A stretch of DNA of 64,000 nucleotides from Aliagarivorans marinus DSM 23064 (lineage in GTDB: Bacteria; Pseudomonadota; Gammaproteobacteria; Enterobacterales; Celerinatantimonadaceae). Each line of letters begins with the position of its first letter. Position 1 is the first letter of the stretch. The notes beneath the pieces are model-generated. The model ran no database searches, was not told where the DNA came from, and saw only the letters and a list, made by a program, of their open reading frames with translations. The position numbers and the translations under genes are program-made. Location of the stretch: assembly GCF_000429485.1 (NCBI RefSeq), contig NZ_AUBY01000014.1:1-64000 (forward strand), given 5' to 3'. Positions 54,190 to 62,749 of the stretch are shown piece by piece.

Positions 54190-56160
54190 ATGGAGCAAGC
54201 GCTTAAGCCCCAGCATGACGCGTATCAGCATAGCCATTGGCAGGTATTGCTAGATAGCTGTGTGCGCGCCACCACCTTTTCTGCCGCGGCGTTGTTGCGG
54301 GTGAATCATGAGGGCGGGGTGTGTTCTGCGATGGCGGGTGAGCTAAGCTGCGAACTTCCCACCGCCTGTTTGTCTGTGGTTGATCAGTCGCTTCCTCCCT
54401 GTGAGCCGGGCTTGGATAAATGGTTTCCGGTAGCCGAGCTCGCAGTTGCCCCCCTGCAGTGTTATGCCTGTTATCTCCAGCAAGATATCTATCAAGAGGG
54501 GCTGATCCTGTGTCTGTGGGGAGAGCAGATCGAGTCCCAGCTTCAGCAGCATCATGAGGCTGTTTCGCTGGTGGTGGAGGTGATCGAGCAACAACTCACC
54601 GAGATGGGCCAGCCGATTCTCAGCAAGTCTATTCTTGATGCACTTGGCCATAACTATTTTATTATCGATGGCGAGCTAACGGTGGAGGAGTACCGCCTCT
54701 ACCGCCCATTGCCCGATGCCAATATGGTTGAAGGTGGCATTAAGAGCATCAAACAGGTGCTGCACCCGGCGGCGGTGAATGCGGTCGAAGAGGAGCTGAG
54801 CCGCCTGCTGGTGGGCGATAGTGCTCGGGTGGATATTGAGTGGCCGGGCTGGCAGTTGATGCTGTTCTCGCAAGACACCAAGCGTACCTTACTGGTGTTT
54901 CACTACACCGAATCCCAACAGCGCCTGCAATATGCCATGGAGCAAAGCGGCGTTGGCTATGCCTTATTCGATGATTGTGGGCGGATCCAGCTGGCCAATG
55001 GTGCATTGGCCACACTCGCTAACCATCAGGTCGAACAGCTACTGAACCGCCCTTACTGGGAGCTATTTGATGCCGGCTTTAGCAAGCAGTTGATGCTGTG
55101 GCATCGCTTAGGCTGCAACGGCTATCGCGGAGCGCTACCAAAGCGCTTTGAATGCCGCTTGGAGCACCAAGGGGTGTGGGTGATGCTCGGCATTGTAAGG
55201 CTGGAAGGTCAGCACTCGCTGCTCAGTGTGGTGGATATCGATATCGCCAAGCGGCGCCAGCAGTTAGAGCAGCTCAATGCCAAGGCCTTTAGCCACAGCG
55301 GTGATGCCATCGCGATTACCGACCAGCAGTTTCGCATCGTGGAAGCGAATCCGGCGTTTTGCCAGCTCTCTGGCTATGCGGTGGAAGAGCTACGCGGTAA
55401 TCCCCCCCAGTGTTTGGACCCCGGGGTTGAGCGGGAGCGGCAAGAGGTGGAAGACATCGTCGAGTTGTTGTCGCGTAACGGCCAATGGCATGGCGAGTTT
55501 TATAATCGCAGCAAGGCGGGGCAATTCTTCCCGTATTTGGTGACGATCAGCGTGATCTACGGCCACCACGGCGATGTGTGCAACTACGTGGTCAACTACT
55601 CCGATATCTCTCAGCTCAAGTACAGCGAGCAAAAACTTTATCAGATGGCCCACCACGACAGCCTAACTGGGCTGCCTAATCGTTTGGCCTTTGAAGACTC
55701 GCTCAAGCAGGCCATCAGTGTGACCCAGCGCCGTTGTGGGCTACTGGCGGTGGCGTTTATCGATATCGATCACTTCAAGCGGATCAACGATGAACTTGGC
55801 CATCAGATGGGCGATCAGGTGCTTTGTCAGGTATCGGCGCGGCTGCGTGAAACCTTGCGACGCAGTGACCACCTTTCTCGCTTGGGAGGCGATGAGTTCG
55901 TGGTGCTGCTGCAAAACAACCTGCTGATTGATGATATTGAGCAGACCTTGAACAAGCTGCGGCAGAAGATGAACGTTGAGGTCTACCTGCCGAATGGTGA
56001 CAAGCTGCCGGTTACCCTGAGCATTGGCGCCAGCGTCTTTCCCTACGATGGCCAAGACAGCCAAGTGCTGCTGGAAAGCGCCGACAAAGCGATGTACCGT
56101 GCCAAGCGCAACGGGCGCGATCAGGTCCAGCTATTCGGCCGTTATAAATCTAACTCCTAG
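54190..56160 (+). CDS. Diguanylate cyclase with two PAS domains
   Basis: A 656-residue cytoplasmic signalling protein without membrane helices. An N-terminal region of about 240 residues is unassigned. Two PAS domains follow (about 245-360, with GVGYALFDDCGRIQLANGAL, and about 365-480, with AIAITDQQFRIVEANPAFCQLSGY), then a GGDEF domain (about 490-650). The active-site GGDEF is intact (RLGGDEFVVLL near 566) and an inhibitory I-site RRSD lies five residues before it, so it should make cyclic di-GMP with product feedback. No EAL domain is present. The ligand or cofactor of the PAS domains is unknown. Confidence 0.93.
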   Translation: MEQALKPQHDAYQHSHWQVLLDSCVRATTFSAAALLRVNHEGGVCSAMAGELSCELPTACLSVVDQSLPPCEPGLDKWFPVAELAVAPLQCYACYLQQDIYQEGLILCLWGEQIESQLQQHHEAVSLVVEVIEQQLTEMGQPILSKSILDALGHNYFIIDGELTVEEYRLYRPLPDANMVEGGIKSIKQVLHPAAVNAVEEELSRLLVGDSARVDIEWPGWQLMLFSQDTKRTLLVFHYTESQQRLQYAMEQSGVGYALFDDCGRIQLANGALATLANHQVEQLLNRPYWELFDAGFSKQLMLWHRLGCNGYRGALPKRFECRLEHQGVWVMLGIVRLEGQHSLLSVVDIDIAKRRQQLEQLNAKAFSHSGDAIAITDQQFRIVEANPAFCQLSGYAVEELRGNPPQCLDPGVERERQEVEDIVELLSRNGQWHGEFYNRSKAGQFFPYLVTISVIYGHHGDVCNYVVNYSDISQLKYSEQKLYQMAHHDSLTGLPNRLAFEDSLKQAISVTQRRCGLLAVAFIDIDHFKRINDELGHQMGDQVLCQVSARLRETLRRSDHLSRLGGDEFVVLLQNNLLIDDIEQTLNKLRQKMNVEVYLPNGDKLPVTLSIGASVFPYDGQDSQVLLESADKAMYRAKRNGRDQVQLFGRYKSNS

Positions 56161-56234
56161 CCTTGGCTGCGGCTTGTGATTGCGAGCTCAGCCCCCCCTC
56201 GGTACACTCTGGTTTTTATCAAGCAGTACTTCTC

Positions 56235-57137
56235 ATGACATCTCAAAAGCTCGCCTATGCCTTTGGTATCTCTGCGGTTTTAATGTGGTCCACGGTGGCG
56301 ACCGCGTTCAAGTTGGCGCTCGCGGTAGTTACCCCTGCCCAGCTAGTGCTGCTGGCCTCGCTGTTTTCTATCATCGTGCTGCTGTTGTGCTTGCTCAAGC
56401 AAGGGCGGCTTTCGTTGGTGTGGCAGTGTGCCCGCACGCGACCATGGTATCTGCTAAGCCTTGGGGCGATTAATCCCTTCCTTTATTACTTGGTGCTGTT
56501 TCAAGCCTACGACTTGCTGCCCGCGCAACAGGCGCAGCCACTTAATTACACCTGGGCGATTACTCTGTCATTGCTCGCAGTGCCGTTTTTAGGTCAGCGC
56601 CTGCGTCGCCAAGATCTGCTGGCGATGGCCTTGGGTTACATGGGGGTGTTGATCATTGCCACCCGCGGTGATGTGTTTTCCATGCAGTTCGACAGTGTCC
56701 CCGGGGTGGTACTGGCCCTGCTGTCGACCCTGCTATGGGCGGGCTACTGGATCTTAAACACCCGCAATCAGCAAGATCCTATCGCCAGTTTGCTGGTGGC
56801 CTTTGTGATGAGTCTGCCGATGACCTTTATCTATTGCTGGTGGAGCGATGGCTTGCCGCCGTTTGAGTTGAAGGCGTGGGCCGGCGCGGCCTATGTTGGT
56901 GTATTTGAGATGGGGCTGGCGTTTGTCTGCTGGGTGATGGCGCTCAAGCACACCAGCAATACATCTAGCATCAGCAACCTTATCTTTATCTCCCCGTTTT
57001 TGTCGCTGCTGTTTATCAACAAGATTTTGGGGGAGAGCATTGAGCCCGCCACCTATGTAGGCTTGGTGGCGATTATCTCCGGGCTGCTGGTGCAGCAGTG
57101 GCGGGGGAAAACGGGAGCTGCCAACCAAGCCACTTAA
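56235..57137 (+). CDS. EamA/DMT family transporter
   Basis: A 300-residue inner-membrane protein with ten helices in two EamA repeats. The first repeat begins LAYAFGISAVLMWSTVATAFKLAL and the second has SVPGVVLALLSTLLWAGYWILN. Members export amino acids or other metabolites, but the substrate cannot be read from the sequence. The ATG at 56235 opens the first helix directly; the earlier in-frame start at 56163 adds 24 residues of poor composition and lies just after the cyclase stop. It could share the cyclase transcript. Confidence 0.88.
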   Translation: MTSQKLAYAFGISAVLMWSTVATAFKLALAVVTPAQLVLLASLFSIIVLLLCLLKQGRLSLVWQCARTRPWYLLSLGAINPFLYYLVLFQAYDLLPAQQAQPLNYTWAITLSLLAVPFLGQRLRRQDLLAMALGYMGVLIIATRGDVFSMQFDSVPGVVLALLSTLLWAGYWILNTRNQQDPIASLLVAFVMSLPMTFIYCWWSDGLPPFELKAWAGAAYVGVFEMGLAFVCWVMALKHTSNTSSISNLIFISPFLSLLFINKILGESIEPATYVGLVAIISGLLVQQWRGKTGAANQAT

Positions 57138-57227
57138 TCATGGCATTCGGTGAGTACTTATTGATTGCTGCGACAATCAATCGGGATTCGCTAGAATATA
57201 CATAACCCTTACCAGAGAACGATAGAT

Positions 57228-57476
57228 ATGAGTAAACAAGAGATCTCCGCTCAGGAGCTTATTAGCCTTGCCAATCAGTTACTGCAAGAGCACGAGGACT
57301 ACATCGAGGGCCTGGAAGTTCGCGAAGTGAGTCAGCATGGTGATGTGCTAACGTTCCGTGGCGAAGCATTCCTCGATGACAATCTATTGCCCACCGCGAA
57401 ATCTCCCACCGCTTTTAATCTCTACAAATGGCTATGCCACCGATTGTCTGAGCAGTATGTGTTAACACAGGATTAA
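57228..57476 (+). CDS. yciN: YciN family protein (DUF2498)
   Basis: An 82-residue cytoplasmic protein. It matches the YciN family across its whole length: L..AN.LL.EHEDYI.G, VLTFRGEAFLD and LPTAKSPTAFNLYKWLCHRLSEQY are the conserved blocks. The function is unknown. AT-rich sequence and an AGAGAA ribosome site precede the ATG. Confidence 0.9.
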   Translation: MSKQEISAQELISLANQLLQEHEDYIEGLEVREVSQHGDVLTFRGEAFLDDNLLPTAKSPTAFNLYKWLCHRLSEQYVLTQD

Positions 57477-57628
57477 TATCAGAAGAGTCGTTTTGATGCT
57501 TTTGTAGCTCTAGCTTGTATGACTTCAAAGGCTTACATTCCGAAATTTGATTTTTGCTTTAGCAAATTTTGCATTTTATTTGTGTTAAAAAATAATGCGG
57601 GATGAAAAGTTGATGTTTCAGCTAATGA

Positions 57629-57703
57629 TGTGATCACGATCTAAATGAAACCGGTATCACTGTGATGCCCTTCAAAATAAAACCGGTTTCAAGTTCCTAT
57701 AAT
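57629..57703 (+). promoter_or_regulatory. Porin 1 promoter with paired operators
   Basis: Two AACCGGTT-type palindromes, TGAAACCGGTATCA (57646-57659) and TAAAACCGGTTTCA (57678-57691), lie 32 bases apart centre to centre, and a TATAAT -10 box (57698-57703) follows the second by 6 bases. The palindrome is of the kind bound by LacI-family sugar regulators. TGTGATCA (57629-57636) could be half of a CRP site. The second operator overlaps the core promoter, suggesting repression. Confidence 0.7.
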
Positions 57704-57785
57704 GCCAACTGTTCCCCACTTCCAAGGAAGCGCTGTATTGGAGAAATCGGGGGATCTATAAGGATATAATTAGGGAGCTAAAAAA

Positions 57786-59069
57786 ATGAAATTGAAAGCA
57801 CTATCAATTGCCTGCTCAGCTGCACTCGTTGCAGGTACATTCGCGCCTTCTGCAATGGCCTTAGAAGGTTTTGAATTCCACGGCTACTTCCGCTCAGGTA
57901 CTTTATTCAGCGTTGAAAATGACCTTAACCAAGCTGCATTCCCGGGTTCTAAAGAAACCTTGGGTCGCTTGGGCCTTGAATCTGATGACTTCTACGAGCT
58001 AGCTTTCAACAAAGGCTGGGAACTGGAAGATGGCAAGAAAATCACCATCAAAACCCGCCTAGGTGAAAACAACGTATTTGGTCAGCAAGAGCACCTCGAT
58101 GCTATGTTGGGCTACTCGATCGATGCTAAACCAACCGGTCTGATTGAAGCTTACGTTGAGTTTGAAGGCCTGACGTCTTCTGGCGTTATGTGGGGTGGTC
58201 AGCGTTTCTATGGTCGTGATAACTACAACTTCCTAACTGACTTTTTCTATACTGACTGGTCTGGTACTGGTTTAGGTGTGCAGAAAGTTGAGATGGGCTC
58301 GGGCCAGTGGGATTTTGCTTATCTAGCGTCAAACCGTTCTAACAACGGTTGGTATGGCACTTCAACCAACGCGCCAATGCACATGCTACATACTCGCGGA
58401 CAGTTCGGTAAGTTCCGCATTGATGTGGTAGGTAAGTACATGGCAGAAAACTTTGTTGATGGCGATGACTCTGGCAACGAATATGCAACTTCTGGTTTTG
58501 AAACAGCCCTTAGCTACGCGCCTTCAGGCTTCTTCGGTATCAGCGATAGCGGCTTCTCAAACGTGATGCTGCAAGCCGGTAAAGGCTTGGGTGGCGGTAC
58601 CATGCTGGGCCGTGGATTCTCTAACTACAACGTGTTCGCGCCAGGCGGTTCAGGCTCACAAGCCACCATGGCTGCCGTTGATGATGGCACTACTTCGTTC
58701 CGTTTGAACGCTTGGGGTGGCTGGTTCGGTGATGGCTTCCTGGTATTGCCTTGGGCTCAGTACGAGTACAGCAGCTTTGACGGCTTGAACGGTGATGACA
58801 GCAACTACTTCTGGTCTGTTGGTGCGCGTCCGGTGTTTACCTTGCCATCTATCGAGGGCTTCGCGATTGCCACTGAGTTGAGTTATGCAGATGCGAAGGG
58901 TGATGACAACGACAACTTCAAGCTGACGTTTGCGCCAACTTGGTCGCTGGCTACTGGTACTGGACCGGCACCTGAGATCCGTGTGATGGCGAGCTATCTT
59001 GATAAGTCAGGCACCAATGCTGGTGATGACGACATCTTGTTCGGTATTCAGGCAGACATGTGGTGGTAG
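57786..59069 (+). CDS. LamB-like maltoporin/carbohydrate porin 1
   Basis: A 427-residue outer-membrane porin: signal peptide ending SAMA (about residue 25), then the LamB opening FEFHGYFRSGTLFSV and LGRLGLESDDFYEL, and alternating aromatic strands up to a final Trp (VQADMWW). LamB-type porins are 18-stranded trimers passing maltodextrins or other sugars. It is the first of three tandem copies that share sequence outside the loops; the surface loop at about 190-200 reads NNGWYGTSTNAP. Its leader (AAGGATATAATTAGGGAG) is nearly identical to that of porin 2. Confidence 0.88.
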   Translation: MKLKALSIACSAALVAGTFAPSAMALEGFEFHGYFRSGTLFSVENDLNQAAFPGSKETLGRLGLESDDFYELAFNKGWELEDGKKITIKTRLGENNVFGQQEHLDAMLGYSIDAKPTGLIEAYVEFEGLTSSGVMWGGQRFYGRDNYNFLTDFFYTDWSGTGLGVQKVEMGSGQWDFAYLASNRSNNGWYGTSTNAPMHMLHTRGQFGKFRIDVVGKYMAENFVDGDDSGNEYATSGFETALSYAPSGFFGISDSGFSNVMLQAGKGLGGGTMLGRGFSNYNVFAPGGSGSQATMAAVDDGTTSFRLNAWGGWFGDGFLVLPWAQYEYSSFDGLNGDDSNYFWSVGARPVFTLPSIEGFAIATELSYADAKGDDNDNFKLTFAPTWSLATGTGPAPEIRVMASYLDKSGTNAGDDDILFGIQADMWW

Positions 59070-59150
59070 GCTAAGCCGCTACTTGCACAAAGGTATGCAT
59101 CTTAGGGTGGAGCGAACTATTTAGTTTCACCTGCGGCAAGCAAAACAGTA

Positions 59151-59177
59151 AAAGCACCTCTATTGAGGTGCTTTTTT
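59151..59177 (+). terminator. Terminator of porin 1
   Basis: AAAGCACCTC and GAGGTGCTTT form a stem ending in six T. Confidence 0.9.
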
Positions 59178-59232
59178 GTGCGGATAGGAAGAGCAAGCAA
59201 AGATTATCGTGGTTATTTTTGAGTTGGCAATA

Positions 59233-59412
59233 TGTAACCGGTTACTTGAGGGTGGCGGGTGATATGAGTCATTTAAATGTGATTATTATAAACTGCACAT
59301 AAAATTATAATAAAAGTTCAACAGCCATGGCGTAAAAGTGTGACTTCTGTTTCATTGCGGCTGAAGAATTTTGAGCGGCCTCACAATGATACCGGTTTCA
59401 GATCCCTATAAT
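59233..59412 (+). promoter_or_regulatory. Porin 2 promoter with operators
   Basis: TGATACCGGTTTCA (59387-59400) precedes a TATAAT box (59407-59412) by 6 bases, the same layout as at porin 1. A different palindrome with the same core, TGTAACCGGTTACT (59233-59246), lies about 150 bases upstream and could be a second, distant operator for looping or a site for another LacI-type protein. The rest of 59178-59494 holds no gene. Confidence 0.65.
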
Positions 59413-59494
59413 CGCGAATGTCCCCAATCCAAGGATGAGAAGTATTGGACGCAACATGGGGACCTATAAGGATATAATTAGGGAGCTAAAAATA

Positions 59495-60841
59495 ATGAAA
59501 CTGAAAGCACTTTCGATTGCGTGCTCAGCGGCCTTTGCTGCTTGCGCAATTTCACCTTCTGCAATGGCCTTAGATGGCTTCGAATTCCACGGTTACTTCC
59601 GTACAGGTACTCTATTCAGTGTAGAAAATGATCTTAACCAAGCCGCTTTCCCTGGCTCGAAAGAGAACATGGGTCGCCTTGGTCTGGAGTCAGATGATTT
59701 CTATGAACTGGCCTTCAACAAAGGTTGGGAGCTGGAAGACGGTAAGAAGATCACCATTAAAACTCGCCTGGGTGAGAACAACGTTTTCGGTGATAACGAG
59801 CACAACTACGCTATGCAAGGTTACTCCATCGATGCGAAACCTGCTGGTTTGCTGGAAGCGTACGTAGAGTTTGAAGGCCTCACTTCTACTGGTGTTATGT
59901 GGGGCGGTCAGCGTTACTACGGTCGTGACAACTACAACTTCTTGACTGATTTCTTCTACACTGACTGGTCCGGTACTGGTTTGGGTGTGCAACGCATCGA
60001 AGCGGGCGGTGGTCACTGGGACTTCGCTTACTTAGCATCCAACCACTCGAACAACCCAAGTACCCCAAGCTGGAATGGTGGCGAGGACTTCAATATCTTC
60101 GGCTTGGAGTGGAATGCTCCACTGCATATGGCACATGTTCGTGCTGAATATGGTGCATGGCGTATCGACTTGGTCGGTAAGTACATGTCTGATAACGAGC
60201 TATATGATGGAGACTGGGATTACGTTGAAGGCACTAACTTTGCCACTTCTGGTTTTGAAACAGCCATCACTTACACGCCAAAAGGCTTCTTCGGTATCAG
60301 TGATTCGGGCTTCTCTAATGTACGCTTCCAAGCTGGCCAAGGCCTAGGTGGTGGTACCATGCTGGGACGTTCGTTCACCAACTACAACCTGTTCTCTCCG
60401 GGTGGCGCGGGCGGCTTTGGCGGTGGTCAGGGTGCGATGTCTCTTGTTGACAGCAGCACTTACTCCTACCGCGTAAACGCAATGGGTGGTTGGTTCGGCA
60501 GTAACATGGTTGTACTTCCATGGTTGCAGTACGAGTACCAAGACTTTGGTGATGACTCAGCGTTCTTGCCGGGTGAGAGCACTTACTTCTGGTCTGTTGG
60601 TGTTCGCCCTGTGTTCACCTTGCCATCTATCGAAGGCTTTGCTGTTGCAACAGAGCTGAGCTACTTCGATGCTAAAGGTTCTGACCGAGATGATTTCAAA
60701 CTTACCATCGCACCGACTTGGTCGCTGGCGACTGGTACCGGCCCTGCACCTGAAATTCGCGTGATGGCCACCTACCTGGATAGTGCAGACGGTGGTGACG
60801 GTGATGTGTTCCTAGGTGTTCAAGCCGACATGTGGTGGTAA
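59495..60841 (+). CDS. LamB-like maltoporin/carbohydrate porin 2
   Basis: A 448-residue porin closely related to porin 1, with the same signal peptide start (MKLKALSIACSAAF), FEFHGYFRTGTLFSV opening and MWW end. It differs by longer surface loops, chiefly NNPSTPSWNGGEDFNIFGLEWNAP and a Gly-rich loop SPGGAGGFGGGQGAMS. These loops line the pore entrance in LamB, so substrate preference may differ. The ATG at 59495 follows GGGAG; an upstream in-frame ATG is inside the leader. Confidence 0.88.
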   Translation: MKLKALSIACSAAFAACAISPSAMALDGFEFHGYFRTGTLFSVENDLNQAAFPGSKENMGRLGLESDDFYELAFNKGWELEDGKKITIKTRLGENNVFGDNEHNYAMQGYSIDAKPAGLLEAYVEFEGLTSTGVMWGGQRYYGRDNYNFLTDFFYTDWSGTGLGVQRIEAGGGHWDFAYLASNHSNNPSTPSWNGGEDFNIFGLEWNAPLHMAHVRAEYGAWRIDLVGKYMSDNELYDGDWDYVEGTNFATSGFETAITYTPKGFFGISDSGFSNVRFQAGQGLGGGTMLGRSFTNYNLFSPGGAGGFGGGQGAMSLVDSSTYSYRVNAMGGWFGSNMVVLPWLQYEYQDFGDDSAFLPGESTYFWSVGVRPVFTLPSIEGFAVATELSYFDAKGSDRDDFKLTIAPTWSLATGTGPAPEIRVMATYLDSADGGDGDVFLGVQADMWW

Positions 60842-60904
60842 CCACCAACACGCGGAAAGCGGGCAAGTTTATCTTGCTTAGCTGAAAGCTCGATTGGTTT
60901 TTTG

Positions 60905-60933
60905 AAAGCACAACCTTTGGGTTGTGCTTTTTT
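60905..60933 (+). terminator. Terminator of porin 2
   Basis: AAAGCACAACC and GGTTGTGCTTT form an 11-bp stem followed by T residues. Confidence 0.9.
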
Positions 60934-61096
60934 GATCTCTGCGTTTGGCGCTCCAGTGTTTAGCTCTGCTGTTAACTTCAGATTAGTTCGTTGAAACTGA
61001 TAAATAGTTTATTTTTCTGTTGGTTATATAAACTGTATAAGTTTGTTTTTACGATATTTAATATCGCTTTTCTTAGCTTTGGCAATGTATTGATAG

Positions 61097-61171
61097 TGTG
61101 ATCAAGGCACGCTGAAACCGGTATCAACTGTGATTGCTTTCAAGTTATTTCTGAAACCGGATTCATATAAT
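61097..61171 (+). promoter_or_regulatory. Porin 3 promoter with paired operators
   Basis: TGAAACCGGTATCA (61113-61126) and TGAAACCGGATTCA (61152-61165) are 39 bases apart centre to centre; a TATAAT box (61166-61171) directly follows the second. TGTGATCA (61097-61104) lies 8 bases before the first operator, as at porin 1, a possible CRP half-site. The remaining bases of 60934-61252 are AT-rich and hold no gene. Confidence 0.68.
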
Positions 61172-61252
61172 CCTTTTCACCAACCATTTAGTAGTGGTTT
61201 GCACGGATGCTTAAGGAATTTTCAGGGAAATATAATTAAGGAGTTAAAAATA

Positions 61253-62572
61253 ATGAAACTGAAAGCGTTATCCCTTGCATGCGCCACCGCTATGGCCACC
61301 GGTGCATTCACGAATGTTGCAGCCGCTGAAGAAAGCTTTGGCTTCCACGGTTACTTCCGCTCTGGCACCCTGTTCAGCGTTGAAAACGACTTAAACCAAG
61401 CGCCCTTTCCTGGCTCAAAAGAAAACATGGGTCGCCTGGGTCTGGAGTCTGATGACTTCTTCGAGCTGGCTTTTGATAAAGGCTGGGCTCTGGAAGATGG
61501 CAAAACCATTACCATCAAAACCCGCTTAGGTGCTAACAACGTATTTGGTGACCAAGAGCATACTTGGGCCATGCAAGGTTACACCGTTGATGCTAAACCA
61601 ACTGGCCTGATTGAAGCCTTTGTTGAGTTTGAAGGTATCACCTCTACCGGCAAAATGTGGGGCGGTCAGCGCTACTACGGTCGTGATAACTACAACTTCC
61701 TAACCGATTTCTTCTACACCGATTGGTCCGGCACTGGCTTGGGTGTTCAGCAAGTTGAGCTTGGCGGCGGTAAGTGGGATTTCGCTTACTTAGCATCAAA
61801 CCGCTCAAACAATGGTTGGTGGGGCACTGAGACCAATGCACCTTTGCACATGGCACACATGCGTGCAGAGTACGGTGCGTGGCGTCTGGACTTTGCCGGT
61901 AAGTACATGTCAGACAACTACATCGACTTGGATGGCGACGGCGATCTGAGCCGAGAGTACGCAACTTCAGGTATTGAAACCGCGATTACCTTCACCCCAA
62001 GTGGTTTCTTTGGTATCAGCGATTCTGGCTTCTCCAACGTACGTGTTCAAGCCGGTAAGGGCTTGGGGGCTGGCACCATGCTGGGCCGTTCATTTACTAA
62101 CTACAACGTATTTTCTCCGGGTGGTGCTGATTGGGCTGGTCAAGCTGCCATGTCTGGTGTAGATAGCAGCGACACCTCGCTGCGCCTAAATGCGATGGGT
62201 GGGTGGTTTGGCGACGGTATCTTGCTATTCCCTTGGATTCAGTATGAGTACAACGATCGTGATGCAAACTCTTACTTTGTAGAGCACCATGACTTCGATA
62301 AGAAAGACTACTTCTGGTCTGTCGGTGTGCGCCCAGTGTTCACCCTGCCATCGGTTGAGGGCTTCGCCATTGCGACCGAGATGAGCTACATGGACGGTAA
62401 AGGCGATGACCGTGACAACTTTAAGTTCACGGTTGCGCCGACCTGGTCACTGGCTACCGGTACCGGTCCAGCTCCTGAAATCCGCGTAATGGCGACCTAC
62501 CTGGATCGTTCTGGCACCAATGATATGAAGAGCGATGTGCTGGTTGGCGTTCAAGCTGACATGTGGTGGTAA
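61253..62572 (+). CDS. LamB-like maltoporin/carbohydrate porin 3
   Basis: A 439-residue porin, third of the tandem set. Signal peptide ends AAA (about residue 22); the mature part begins EESFGFHGYFRSGTLFSV and ends VQADMWW. Its framework strands match the other two, while loops differ (NNGWWGTETNAP, and an insertion YNDRDANSYFVEHHDFDKKD). The start at 61253 has AAGGAG 7 bases upstream and a normal signal sequence; the longer in-frame extension runs back over the promoter and is rejected. Confidence 0.88.
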   Translation: MKLKALSLACATAMATGAFTNVAAAEESFGFHGYFRSGTLFSVENDLNQAPFPGSKENMGRLGLESDDFFELAFDKGWALEDGKTITIKTRLGANNVFGDQEHTWAMQGYTVDAKPTGLIEAFVEFEGITSTGKMWGGQRYYGRDNYNFLTDFFYTDWSGTGLGVQQVELGGGKWDFAYLASNRSNNGWWGTETNAPLHMAHMRAEYGAWRLDFAGKYMSDNYIDLDGDGDLSREYATSGIETAITFTPSGFFGISDSGFSNVRVQAGKGLGAGTMLGRSFTNYNVFSPGGADWAGQAAMSGVDSSDTSLRLNAMGGWFGDGILLFPWIQYEYNDRDANSYFVEHHDFDKKDYFWSVGVRPVFTLPSVEGFAIATEMSYMDGKGDDRDNFKFTVAPTWSLATGTGPAPEIRVMATYLDRSGTNDMKSDVLVGVQADMWW

Positions 62573-62610
62573 GCGCTTAGCCTGATAAGTCAGACTAAAT
62601 GCAATAGATA

Positions 62611-62635
62611 AAGAGCGTCCTGTGACGCTCTTTTT
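62611..62635 (+). terminator. Terminator of porin 3
   Basis: AAGAGCGTC and GACGCTCTT form a stem followed by a T-run. Confidence 0.88.
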
Positions 62636-62691
62636 ACTTTTTGAACTTTTCCCTTGAATTAGTGCGCGTGAGCGTACTTAATAACAGCCTG

Positions 62692-62705
62692 TGGAACCGG
62701 TTTCT
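62692..62705. promoter_or_regulatory. AACCGGTT operator upstream of malM
   Basis: TGGAACCGGTTTCT has the same core as the porin operators and lies 45-58 bases before the malM start, which ties malM to the same regulator. Confidence 0.6.
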
Positions 62706-62749
62706 TGGCCAGCTTTAATATTACGCAGCGGGTGCAATAAGGAGTATGT

